A stretch of 37,677 nt of DNA from Thermoleophilaceae bacterium (GTDB taxonomy: Bacteria > Actinomycetota > Thermoleophilia > Solirubrobacterales > Thermoleophilaceae), in contig JACCUC010000225.1 of the NCBI GenBank assembly GCA_013812065.1, positions 1 through 37,677 of the forward strand, in the 5' to 3' direction. Below are positions 12,569-20,886 of this stretch, piece by piece. The number at the start of each line of letters is the position of its first letter. Position 1 is the first letter of the stretch. Under the pieces are notes generated by a model. It was not told where the DNA came from. It did no database searches and saw nothing but the letters and a program-made list of their open reading frames with translations. The position numbers and the translations under genes were made by a program.

Positions 12569-14889
12569 GCGCCCCCCGCAACGCCGAGCGACTCGAGCTG
12601 CCGGTCGAGGGCATGACCTGCGCCTCGTGCGCCAACCGCGTCGAGCGCAAGCTGAACAAGCTCGAGGGTGTCGTGGCCACGGTCAATTACGCCACCGAGC
12701 GCGCCGCCGTCGAGTTCGACCCTCAGCAGGCGAGCGCCCAGGACCTGCTTCACGCGGTCGAGGCGGCCGGCTATCGGGCGGCGTTGCCGTCGTCGGAGCC
12801 CCTGGCCGGGGACGAGGCCTCGCCGGTAGAGAACCGCGACCCGACCGCGTCGCTGCGCCGGCGCCTCGTCGGCGCAGCGGTTCTGTCGGTCCCCGTGCTC
12901 CTCGTATCAATGATCCCCGCGCTCCAGTTCGATTACTGGCAGTGGTTCGCCCTCCAGCTCGCGACCCCGGTCGTCCTCTGGGCGGGCTGGCCGTTCCACC
13001 GCGCCGCGTGGCAGAACCTCCGCCACGGAACGGCCACGATGGACACGCTCATCTCGGTGGGCACGCTCGCCGCCTGGAGCTGGTCGGTGGTCGCTCTCTT
13101 CTTCCTCGGGGCCGGCATGCCCGGGATGCGGATGGGCTTCGAGGTGGTGCTCGAGCGCGGCGCGAACGTGGAGCACATCTACCTTGAGGCGGCTGCGGTC
13201 GTGACGACGCTGATTCTCGCCGGACGTTACTTCGAGGCACGCGCGAAGCGTCGCGCCGGGGCTGCCCTCCGCGCGCTCCTCGAGCTCGGAGCCAAGGACG
13301 TCTCCGTGCTCGACCCCCACGGGAGCGAGCGGCGCGTCCCGGTGGAGCAGCTCGCGGTCGATGATCGCTTCGTCGTGCGCCCCGGCGAGAAGGTCGCCAC
13401 CGACGGGCTCGTCGAGGAGGGCAGCTCTGCGGTCGACCAGTCGCTGCTGACCGGCGAGTCGGTGCCGGTCGAGAAGGGGCCGGGCGACGAGGTCGCCGGC
13501 GCGACGGTCAACGCGGGCGGGCGGCTCGTCGTCCGCGCAACTAAGATCGGCTCGGACACGGCGCTCGCCCAGATCGGCCGACTCGTCGCCGAGGCTCAGA
13601 CCGGCAAGGCGCCCGTCCAGCGCCTGGCCGATCGCGTGTCGGGCGTATTCGTGCCGGTCGTGATCGCCCTCACCGCGGCCACGCTCGGCTTCTGGCTCGG
13701 CGGGGGCGCGGGCGTCGCCTTCGCCTTCTCGACGGCGGTGGCGGTGCTCATCATCGCCTGCCCGTGCGCACTCGGGCTCGCCACCCCGACCGCCCTGCTC
13801 GTGGGAACCGGCCGTGGCGCTCAGCTGGGGATCCTCATCAAGGGGCCCGAGGTGCTCGAGTCGACCCGCCGCGCGGACACGGTGGTGCTCGACAAGACCG
13901 GCACGGTCACCACCGGCGAGATGTCCCTTGTCGACGTCGCGGTAGCCGCTGGCAACGATCGCGAGGAGGCCCTCCGGCTCGTCGGCGCCCTCGAGGCGGC
14001 CTCGGAGCACCCGATAGCCCGGGCCATCGCTGCGGGGGCAAGAGCCGAGGTCGGTGAGCTGCCCGCGCCCGAGTCCTTCGCGAGCCGCGAGGGTCTCGGG
14101 GTCGACGGCGTCGTCGAGGGCCGTGGGCTCGTGGTCGGCCGGCCCCGGCTGCTGGCCGAGTGGGGCCTCCGGCTGCCCGAGGAGCTCGAGGGCGTCCGCC
14201 ACAGGGCCGAGGCGGCCGGCCGCACGGCGGTGGTCGGCGCGTGGGACGGCGAGGCGCGAGCGGTCTTCGTCGTCTCCGACACCCCTAAGCCCTCGAGCGC
14301 GGCGGCCGTCCACCGGCTCCGCGAGCTCGGGCTTCGTCCAGTCCTCCTCACCGGCGACAACGAAAGCACCGCACGCTCGGTGGCCGACGAGCTCGGCATC
14401 GAGGAGGTCATCGCGGAGGTCCTGCCGGCCGACAAGGCGGACGTCGTGCGTCGCCTCCAGTCGGAGGGGCGCGTCGTGGCCATGGTCGGCGACGGCGTAA
14501 ACGATGCGCCCGCGCTCGCCCAGGCGGACCTCGGCCTGGCAATCGGTACGGGCACCGACGTGGCGATCGAGGCCTCGGATCTCACCCTGGTCTCAGGCGA
14601 CCTTCGCTCGGCCGCCGATGCGATCCGACTATCGCGCCGGACCCTCTCGACCATCAGGGGCAACCTGTTCTGGGCGTTCGCCTACAACGTGGTGCTCATC
14701 CCCGTCGCCATGCTCGGGCTGCTCAACCCGCTCTTCGCAGGGGCGGCGATGGCATTTTCAAGCGTGTTCGTCGTGTCGAACTCGCTGCGCCTGCGCCGCT
14801 TTCGCGCCGAGCGGCCTGAGCCGCGAGCCCCATCACCGCTCGACGGCCTTCCCACCCGGGCGCCGGGTTCGGCCGAGGTGGCCGCATAA
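12565..14889 (+). CDS. copA: Copper-exporting P1B-type ATPase
   Basis: The 774-residue enzyme pumps Cu(I) out of the cytoplasm. Visible in order are one HMA domain with GMTCASC (Cys19, Cys22), the actuator TGES motif, the membrane copper site IACPCALGLATPTA (CPC from Cys399), the phosphorylated DKTGT (Asp443), SEHPIA in the nucleotide domain, and MVGDGVNDAPAL (about residue 642). The final helices carry YNVVLIP and AMAFSSVFVVSNSLRL, the Cu(I)-type (P1B-1) signatures. The start is GTG with GGAGG seven bases upstream. It converges with the M23 gene; a relic of a second copA tail is at 8144-8272. Confidence 0.96.
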   Translation: MSAPRNAERLELPVEGMTCASCANRVERKLNKLEGVVATVNYATERAAVEFDPQQASAQDLLHAVEAAGYRAALPSSEPLAGDEASPVENRDPTASLRRRLVGAAVLSVPVLLVSMIPALQFDYWQWFALQLATPVVLWAGWPFHRAAWQNLRHGTATMDTLISVGTLAAWSWSVVALFFLGAGMPGMRMGFEVVLERGANVEHIYLEAAAVVTTLILAGRYFEARAKRRAGAALRALLELGAKDVSVLDPHGSERRVPVEQLAVDDRFVVRPGEKVATDGLVEEGSSAVDQSLLTGESVPVEKGPGDEVAGATVNAGGRLVVRATKIGSDTALAQIGRLVAEAQTGKAPVQRLADRVSGVFVPVVIALTAATLGFWLGGGAGVAFAFSTAVAVLIIACPCALGLATPTALLVGTGRGAQLGILIKGPEVLESTRRADTVVLDKTGTVTTGEMSLVDVAVAAGNDREEALRLVGALEAASEHPIARAIAAGARAEVGELPAPESFASREGLGVDGVVEGRGLVVGRPRLLAEWGLRLPEELEGVRHRAEAAGRTAVVGAWDGEARAVFVVSDTPKPSSAAAVHRLRELGLRPVLLTGDNESTARSVADELGIEEVIAEVLPADKADVVRRLQSEGRVVAMVGDGVNDAPALAQADLGLAIGTGTDVAIEASDLTLVSGDLRSAADAIRLSRRTLSTIRGNLFWAFAYNVVLIPVAMLGLLNPLFAGAAMAFSSVFVVSNSLRLRRFRAERPEPRAPSPLDGLPTRAPGSAEVAA

Positions 14890-14916
14890 ACGTCGCGAGC
14901 GAGCCCCGAACTCCGC

Positions 14917-14935
14917 CACGCCCGAGAGCGGCGTG
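14917..14935. terminator. Hairpin between convergent copA and M23 genes
   Basis: CACGCC (14917-14922), loop CGAGAGC, GGCGTG (14930-14935): a perfect six-base stem in the 61-bp gap between two convergent genes. There is no T tract, so it is only terminator-like; it could serve both strands. Confidence 0.4.
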
Positions 14936-14950
14936 CCGCCGAACGTCGAG

Positions 14951-17365
14951 TCAGTCGCCGGCGCCGGGCTCGCTGCTGTCCGACTCGTCCTCGGAGAAGT
15001 AGGCCTCCGTAGAGGCGTCGCTCGAAGCGGCGCCGGAGGCACTCTCGTCGGTAGCCGTGCTCGCCTCGGAGCCACCGCTAGCCGTCGCGTCCGACGAGCC
15101 ATTCGTGCTCGACGCGGCGCTATCGCTCGGGGCGGTGGCCGTGGTGGACTCAGCCTGGCCGGAGCCGTTGGCGCTCCCCGAACCCTTGGCGCTGTCCGAC
15201 CCCGTGGTCGCCGTGGAGGCCGGAGCCTCGGCGGTCGCCGTCGTGCCCGACTCGACCGACGACGAACCGTCCGCGCTCGCCGCGGAGCCGGCGTCGCCAG
15301 TGCTCCCGGCCGAGCCCGAACCGCCTTCTGTGCCCGAATCAGCACCGGTCGCGGCCTCGTCACCGCCCGCAGAAGGCTGCTCTGCGCCCTCACCGGTCGA
15401 CGGATCGGAGCCGTTCGAGCCCGTGTCCTCTGAGGTCGGGGAGCTCGTCCCGGCCCCTGCGTCGGTGGCGACGTCTCCCTCCTCCTGCGGCGCGGGTGCT
15501 TCGCCGGCGCCCGAGGACTCATCGGTGGCCAGTGCTGGCTCCTCGGAGGTGGTGTCCTCGACCTGAGGCTCCTCCTCGGTCGCCTGCGAATCGGACTCCG
15601 CAGAGCCGTCCTCCGCCGGCGTTGCCTCGCCGTCCTTCTCGGCCGCCGCCTTGGTGGCCGGAGCCTCCTCCACGACGGGCTGAGCCTCGTCGCCGGCCTG
15701 CGGCTCATCCGCGGCCTGCTGCTCACCCGCGTCCGGCTCGCTCGCCTGGGCCGCGAGCTTCTGCACGAGCGGCTCCGCGGGCTCGGACTCAGCCGTCACC
15801 GCAGCACGCTGCTCGCTCGAAGGCGCCGGGGCGGACTCGTCGCGGTCGGTGGCGATCGCTACGGCCGAGCGCTCCTGGGTTGAGGAAGCGGCCTGCGTCG
15901 GCTGCGACTCGCGCAGCTGCAGATCCGGCCCGCCGATGCCGCGGGACGACGACCCGACGGGCGTGCCCGAGAACTCGCGGCCGTCCAGGTACGGCAGCGG
16001 GTCGACGTCGTTGCGGTCGTAGGGCGCACCCGTCCGGGTCTCGAAGTGGAGGTGGGGCCCGGTGGAGTTGCCGGTGCTGCCGACGTACCCGATGACCTCC
16101 CCGGCCCGGACACGGTCGCCCATCCTCTCGTCGGAGAACCGCGAGAGGTGCGCATAGCACGTCGTGAAGCCGCTCGTCGAGTGCTTGACGCAGATGTAGT
16201 TGCCGTAGCCGTTGTTCGACGAGATGTGGTTGATTACCCCGCACGCCGCGGCGCGGATCTTGGTGCCGCTCGGCGCGGAGATGTCGACGCCCGCATGGCT
16301 CGACCTCGATCGGGTTCGCCAGCCCGAGGTGAACGTTCCCTTCCCGCTCAGCGGGTCGACCAGTTTCTGAGAGCAGGAGCCCGAGCCCTTGTCGTCGCCG
16401 TCGTCACGAGGCTTCGACTCGTCTCGCGGCTCCGGCTTGCTCTCATCCGGCTTTGGCTTGGCGGAGCCAGCTCCGGAGTCGGAGCCCTCGCGCTCTTCTT
16501 CGCCCTTCGGCGCGGTCGAACCGGCACCCGCCTCTTCGCTGCGCTTCCGCTCATCTCGGCCAGCGTCCTCACCCGAGGAACTCGAGTCGCCGGCGTCGTC
16601 CGAGCTGCGCGCGAGGGAAACCCTCGACCGCTCGGGGTTGCTCTCGTCACCGGACGGCTCGGGCTCGTCCGCGGACTCGGGAGCCCGGAACTGGATCGCC
16701 ACGAGGCCGCCGTCGCCCTCCTGGTCGGACGAGGGCGACGACTCGCTCGCGCCGAGCTTCTCGAGCTCGTCGGCGTCGAGCTCGTCCGCCGACGCCATGC
16801 GCACGGCGAACTGGGTGCGGTTTCCGACCGGAGTCTGGTCGTCGCTCTGGGCGCGGGTGGGCACGACGACCGGGCCGCTCGGGGGCGTGGCCGCCGGGCC
16901 GGTGCCGCCGCTGAACAGGGCGCCCCAGGTGTGCGGGCCGACGATGCCGTCGACGGCGAGGCCCGCGCTGCCCTGGAACTTGCGCACGGCCTGGTCGGTC
17001 CCCTGGTCGAACACGCCGTCGGCCTCGATGGCGAGCTCGCGCTGCACGGCCTTCACCGCCTCGCCCGCACTGCCCACCTGCAGCATGACCTCGGCGGCGC
17101 GATCGCCGCCGGCGATCGCACGGTTGGCGGGAGACTCTGAGGCGATTCCGGACGCGCCCGAGCCCGACCCCTCGCTTGTGGTCTGGGCGCCCGCGAACTG
17201 GGCGGCGGGGCCGGCGAGCATGGCCGCGGCCATGGCCGTGGAGGCGCCCTTGCGGCGCACGACCTGGCGGCGAAGCTTGGGGGTTACGGCGCGGCGGCGG
17301 CGCGAGCGCTCGAACGAACGCTGCCAGATCTCCGGGGCGCTCAGATCCCTGTGCAGAGCTGTCAT
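14951..17365 (-). CDS. M23 peptidoglycan hydrolase with PG-binding domain and long acidic low-complexity tail
   Basis: The 804-residue protein has a basic N-terminus and signal-like helix (about residues 40-60, ending FAGAQTT), a PG_binding_1 domain (about 90-150), a charged linker, and a LytM/M23 endopeptidase domain (about 330-450). Zinc ligands and catalytic His are in HAGVDIS, CYAHLS and HLHFE. M23 enzymes cut peptide cross-links in peptidoglycan. The last ~330 residues are almost only Ser, Ala, Glu, Gly, Thr and Asp with no fold; the whole tail is strongly acidic. A ydaO-type riboswitch precedes the gene. No LPxTG or membrane anchor is seen at the end. ATG at 17363-17365. Confidence 0.88.
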   Translation of the reverse strand: MTALHRDLSAPEIWQRSFERSRRRRAVTPKLRRQVVRRKGASTAMAAAMLAGPAAQFAGAQTTSEGSGSGASGIASESPANRAIAGGDRAAEVMLQVGSAGEAVKAVQRELAIEADGVFDQGTDQAVRKFQGSAGLAVDGIVGPHTWGALFSGGTGPAATPPSGPVVVPTRAQSDDQTPVGNRTQFAVRMASADELDADELEKLGASESSPSSDQEGDGGLVAIQFRAPESADEPEPSGDESNPERSRVSLARSSDDAGDSSSSGEDAGRDERKRSEEAGAGSTAPKGEEEREGSDSGAGSAKPKPDESKPEPRDESKPRDDGDDKGSGSCSQKLVDPLSGKGTFTSGWRTRSRSSHAGVDISAPSGTKIRAAACGVINHISSNNGYGNYICVKHSTSGFTTCYAHLSRFSDERMGDRVRAGEVIGYVGSTGNSTGPHLHFETRTGAPYDRNDVDPLPYLDGREFSGTPVGSSSRGIGGPDLQLRESQPTQAASSTQERSAVAIATDRDESAPAPSSEQRAAVTAESEPAEPLVQKLAAQASEPDAGEQQAADEPQAGDEAQPVVEEAPATKAAAEKDGEATPAEDGSAESDSQATEEEPQVEDTTSEEPALATDESSGAGEAPAPQEEGDVATDAGAGTSSPTSEDTGSNGSDPSTGEGAEQPSAGGDEAATGADSGTEGGSGSAGSTGDAGSAASADGSSSVESGTTATAEAPASTATTGSDSAKGSGSANGSGQAESTTATAPSDSAASSTNGSSDATASGGSEASTATDESASGAASSDASTEAYFSEDESDSSEPGAGD

Positions 17366-17385
17366 CGAGTTCGAACCCTTTCTTT

Positions 17386-17517
17386 CTCTCGGGCCTACGG
17401 GGTTAGCTGACGGGCTCGCGTGGGAAAGATCACGCTACATCGCACATCGGCGACGATTCGCCCCTGCGGCTGGAAGCCGCCACGGGTTCCCCGTTCCGCG
17501 CCCTCGGAAGAGCGCGA
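17386..17517 (-). promoter_or_regulatory. c-di-AMP (ydaO/yuaA-type) riboswitch
   Basis: Read on the minus strand, the leader of the M23 gene contains the conserved blocks of the ydaO class in the right order: GGGGAACCC, then after a GC hairpin GGGGCGAATC, and at the end CCCGTCAGCTAACCCCGTAGGC. In actinobacteria this class typically sits before cell-wall hydrolase genes and switches them off when c-di-AMP is high. A possible -10 (TACCCT, 17539-17544 on the complement) would start the RNA near 17531, just before the aptamer. I see no clear intrinsic terminator between aptamer and ATG, so control of translation is possible. Recognition is by motif only. Confidence 0.85.
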
Positions 17518-17554
17518 ATTCGGCGTTGGACCGGCGGTAGGGTACATACATATT

Positions 17555-17585
17555 CGGCGGATGGTTTGAAAAACTGAATCCGCCG
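17555..17585. repeat. Perfect 8-bp inverted repeat upstream of the riboswitch promoter
   Basis: CGGCGGAT (17555-17562) and ATCCGCCG (17578-17585) are separated by a 15-base A/T-rich loop. It lies between the AftB-like stop (17711) and the putative riboswitch promoter. It may terminate the AftB-like transcript or be a protein site over the -35 region. The rest of 17586-17710 shows nothing I can assign. Confidence 0.4.
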
Positions 17586-17710
17586 CGAAAGTTCCTGCTC
17601 TCAGGCATGTTTCCTGCCAGCGCAAGATCCCGCCCGGCGGTCGCGCCGGCCGGTCTGGGTGGTTCAGCACGGCAGCGCGGTCGCCCCAAGGCGCGCACGC
17701 GAAGCGAAGC

Positions 17711-19573
17711 TCAGCCGCCGCGACAGAGCTCGCGCCGGGCGGCCACCGGGTCCGAGGGGACACGCAGCGCATGCAGCTCGATCGCCGCGCCCAGGTTGGC
17801 GACGAACCGGGCCGGAGTGAGCGGCGCGTTGATCGCGTCCATCAGGCGTGCGAGCTCTCCGCACCGCAGCGCGGCCCGCGCGGCGGGAATGCGCGGGTTC
17901 GAGCGGAAGCGCGGGCTCGCCCGCACCGACGCCGGGTCGGCGAAGCGACCGAGGAACCAGGCCGCGGGAAGCAGCTTCTCGTGCCCGGCGCGACCCGGGC
18001 GGTCGGGGTCGAGGCGCAGCCGCGCGGCGACGGGATCTGCGAGCCCGAGGCGGTCGGCGATCCTCACCTCGGGGCCGGCGGCGTAGCCGAGCCGCCCGAT
18101 CGAGCCGGTGAAGATGACCACCGGTGCGGTGACCGACCGGTCCGCGCGCACGTCGAGCGCCGACGGGACCTGCACCGGGACGATCCCGTCGGGAGCGCGC
18201 CGGCTCGAAACGCGGGCGTCGAGCGAGAGGACCGCTCTCCCCGGCCGCGCCAGCGCCCGCGCCGCGTAGCCGACGCTCGGCTGGGAGAGCGGCAGAGCAT
18301 CGTGGTCGGCGAGCGTGACCGGGTGAGGATGCGAGGGCGTGTCGCGCTGCTTGGCCCGCTGGTCGAGGATCTGCCAGCGCCCGGCCTCGGGACCGAACTG
18401 CGAGGGCGTCCGGAGCGCGAGTGCGCACACCCCCGCCCACACGACCACGACCGCGGTCAGACCAACCGCGGCCGCCCGGCGCCGCGGCAACGCCACGATC
18501 GCCACCGGCATGACCGCGGCGAACAGGCCCGGGAGCAGCATGCGGCCGTGCATGTAGTCGCCGCCGAGGCGGACGACGTAGAGGGTGTGCAGAAGCGCTC
18601 CGGCGACCGGCGCCGCGGCGAGCGCGGCAGCCCGGCGGCGGCCCTCCCGCCACGCGGGCCCGACTAGTCGCCACCATCGCCAGCCGAGCGCCGCGAGCGG
18701 CAGCGGGAGCGCGTAGGGCAGCACGAGGTTGCCCAGGTAGCCGACCCCCCGCTCCCAGTAGGGCAGCCCCGCCTCCTTGGCGAGCGCGGTGCCCGGCACG
18801 AGCGCGGCGAAGTAGCCCATGCGGAAGACCAGGTAGATGAGCGGAAGGGCGATCGCCGTGGCCACGAGCCCCACCGCGCGGCGGCGTGCCGGACGGGCGA
18901 GCAGGAGCAGAGCGACCAGGAAGCAGGCCGAGAAGGGGGCGAGGTCGGGCCGGACGAGCGGGCCGAGGCCGCTGAGGACGGCGAGGGCGAGCGAGCGGCG
19001 GTGCGGGCGGGACGGGGCGACCGGGCTCTCCTCGGCCCGAACGAGCCCGGTCAGTCCCAGGAACGCAGCCCCGAGCCACGCGAACACGAGACTCGTCTCG
19101 AGGCCCGAGGTGACGAACCCCCAAAAGGCCGGCACCGCCGCCACGACGAGCGCTCCGAGCGGCAGCAGCGTCGCCGCCGCGCGACCCGGGGCGAGCGCGC
19201 GCTGCAGGCGAAGGGCGCCGGCGCACGCCGCCAGCAGCCCGGCTGCCGACAGCGCCACGCCGAGCACGACCGAGATCCCCTCGAGGCCGGCGAACGGCAG
19301 CAGGCCGCCGACGACGGCGAGCAGCGCGAGCCACGCCGGGCTCGTATAGGCCTCGATCCGCTCCCCCGCGTTGAACACCGGGCCGTCGCCGGAGAGCAGG
19401 TTCTCGACGACGCGGAAGTAGATGAAGCCGTCCTCGTTGACCCAGCGCAGCTCCCAGCCGACGAGCACGAGGATCGCGACCGGCACGATCGCCAGCACGA
19501 GCGCCGGGTCGGTTCGGCGCAGCCGCTCGCGCAGCCTCAGCCGCGCCGGCCGCGCGGGCGGGGAGACCACCAT
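17711..19573 (-). CDS. AftB-like GT-C arabinofuranosyltransferase, multi-pass membrane
   Basis: The 620-residue protein has about ten membrane helices and a soluble C-terminal third. Early motifs WVNEDGFIYFRV, NLLSGDGPVFN and GERIEAYTSPAWL, with the acidic pair ED in the first external loop, and the later GGDYMHGRMLLPGLFA are characteristic of the mycobacterial AftB group (GT89). That group adds terminal beta-1,2-arabinofuranose from decaprenyl-phosphoryl arabinose outside the membrane. Whether this organism makes arabinogalactan is unknown, so the glycan acceptor is open. The ATG at 19571-19573 is chosen because AGGAGG lies seven bases before it; the GTG two codons upstream would overlap that site. 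Confidence 0.78.
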   Translation of the reverse strand: MVVSPPARPARLRLRERLRRTDPALVLAIVPVAILVLVGWELRWVNEDGFIYFRVVENLLSGDGPVFNAGERIEAYTSPAWLALLAVVGGLLPFAGLEGISVVLGVALSAAGLLAACAGALRLQRALAPGRAAATLLPLGALVVAAVPAFWGFVTSGLETSLVFAWLGAAFLGLTGLVRAEESPVAPSRPHRRSLALAVLSGLGPLVRPDLAPFSACFLVALLLLARPARRRAVGLVATAIALPLIYLVFRMGYFAALVPGTALAKEAGLPYWERGVGYLGNLVLPYALPLPLAALGWRWWRLVGPAWREGRRRAAALAAAPVAGALLHTLYVVRLGGDYMHGRMLLPGLFAAVMPVAIVALPRRRAAAVGLTAVVVVWAGVCALALRTPSQFGPEAGRWQILDQRAKQRDTPSHPHPVTLADHDALPLSQPSVGYAARALARPGRAVLSLDARVSSRRAPDGIVPVQVPSALDVRADRSVTAPVVIFTGSIGRLGYAAGPEVRIADRLGLADPVAARLRLDPDRPGRAGHEKLLPAAWFLGRFADPASVRASPRFRSNPRIPAARAALRCGELARLMDAINAPLTPARFVANLGAAIELHALRVPSDPVAARRELCRGG

Positions 19574-19691
19574 GGACACCCCTCCTGCTTACCAGATCGC
19601 GATCGGCCCGCCCGCGGCTCTCCTTCGGAGCTTGGTGGTTCCCTCCGGACCGACGTGGGCGACGAGCACGACCGTCACGCCCGAGGACCGC

Positions 19692-19874
19692 TCAGGACTC
19701 GCCCTCCCCGCTCTCGTCGCGCTCCGACCCCGCCTCTCTTCCCGACCCGTCCTCATCCTCGTCCCGCGGCACGAAGAAGCGCGCCTTCGAGTTGCCGACC
19801 TGCGGCTCGCTCGGATCGACGGGAGGGTTCTCGTCGAATGCTGCACTCTCGCTCTGCTCTTGCTCCTCTGCCAT
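19692..19874 (-). CDS. Small acidic hypothetical protein
   Basis: I do not recognise this 60-residue protein. It begins MAEEQEQSESAAFDENPP, has a short central block NSKARFFVPRDED that looks conserved-like, and ends in an acidic Ser/Glu tail. It lacks helices for the membrane, Cys and His. GGGAGG seven bases before the ATG supports translation. It lies upstream of the AftB-like gene on the same strand, 118 bp away, and divergent from the dehalogenase. It is probably disordered; function unknown. Confidence 0.6.
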   Translation of the reverse strand: MAEEQEQSESAAFDENPPVDPSEPQVGNSKARFFVPRDEDEDGSGREAGSERDESGEGES

Positions 19875-19983
19875 GCCGCGACCTCCCCGGCTTCGCTCGC
19901 CTGCCAGCGTCAACTTACCGCTTCCACCCCGCCGCTATTTCGAGTCTGGGTTCGGCGAATCGGGGCGCGGGTAGGACCGCGGC

Positions 19984-20886
19984 GTGGAGGTGTACCGCAC
20001 TCCGGAGGAGCGCTTCTCCGACCTCCCGGGCTTTGACTACGAGCCGCGCTACCGCGAATGGGACGGGATGCGGCTCGCTCACGTCGACGAGGGCGAGGGC
20101 GCTCCGGTGGTCATGCTCCACGGCGAGCCGACCTGGTCATACCTCTACCGCAAGGTGATGGGCCGGGTGCTCGAGGCGGGGCACCGCTGCGTGGTTCCCG
20201 ACCTGCCGGGCTTTGGTCGCTCCGACAAGCCGGTCGACGACGGCTGGTACTCCTACGACAACCACACCCGAGCGATCTCTTCGCTGTTCGAGGAGCTCGA
20301 CCTGCGCGACGTCACGCTCGTGGTCCAGGACTGGGGCGGCCCGATCGGGCTGCGCGTGGCCACCCTCGAGCTGCCCGAGCGCGTGGCCCGAATCGTTGCC
20401 ATGGACACCGGCGTCTTCACCGGCCGTCAACAGATGAGCGAGGGATGGCACCGCTTCGCGGCCTTCGTCGAGCGCGCGCCCGACGTGCCGATCGGCCGCC
20501 TCATCGTCGGCGCCTGCAAGCAGGAGCCCCCCGCCGAGGTGGTGGCCGCCTACGAGGCGCCCTTCCCCGACGAGCGCTCGAAGGCGGGTCCGCGGACCTT
20601 TCCGCCGATGATCCCGCTGTCGCCCCAGGAGCCCGGGGCGGCGGAGGGACAGGCCGTCGCCGAGGCGATGTCCCGGGATCGCCGCCCCTCTCTGCTCATG
20701 TGGGCCGATTCCGACCCGACCCTGCCGCTCGAGTCCGTTGGCCGCCAGATCCAGGAGCTCTTTCCCACCGCCGACGAGCTCACGGTTATCGACGACGCGA
20801 GCCACTACCTCCAGGAGGACCAGGGCGAGCAGATCGGCGCTCTGATCGCCGACTGGCTCGGGACCCAGGCGCGGCGCCGCCCCTAG
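19984..20886 (+). CDS. Haloalkane dehalogenase (DhlA-like alpha/beta hydrolase)
   Basis: The 300-residue enzyme hydrolyses carbon-halogen bonds to alcohol and halide in the cytoplasm. HGEPTWSYLYRK (46-57) gives the oxyanion/halide region, VVQDWGG gives nucleophile Asp116 and halide-binding Trp117, and ASHYLQEDQGEQI gives the catalytic His near residue 276. The HGEPTW and PDLPGFGRSDKP blocks resemble the DhlA group (HLD-I) more than the HGNPTSS groups. Related folds with the same motifs can be epoxide or other hydrolases, so the natural substrate is uncertain. GTG start at 19984. Its TAG overlaps the stop of the opposing M20 gene. Confidence 0.85.
   Translation: MEVYRTPEERFSDLPGFDYEPRYREWDGMRLAHVDEGEGAPVVMLHGEPTWSYLYRKVMGRVLEAGHRCVVPDLPGFGRSDKPVDDGWYSYDNHTRAISSLFEELDLRDVTLVVQDWGGPIGLRVATLELPERVARIVAMDTGVFTGRQQMSEGWHRFAAFVERAPDVPIGRLIVGACKQEPPAEVVAAYEAPFPDERSKAGPRTFPPMIPLSPQEPGAAEGQAVAEAMSRDRRPSLLMWADSDPTLPLESVGRQIQELFPTADELTVIDDASHYLQEDQGEQIGALIADWLGTQARRRP

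Noticed and set aside
14951..15960. Tandem DNA repeat array in the M23 gene tail
   Set aside because: The composition is biased (Ser/Ala/Glu/Thr codons) but I find no fixed repeat unit.
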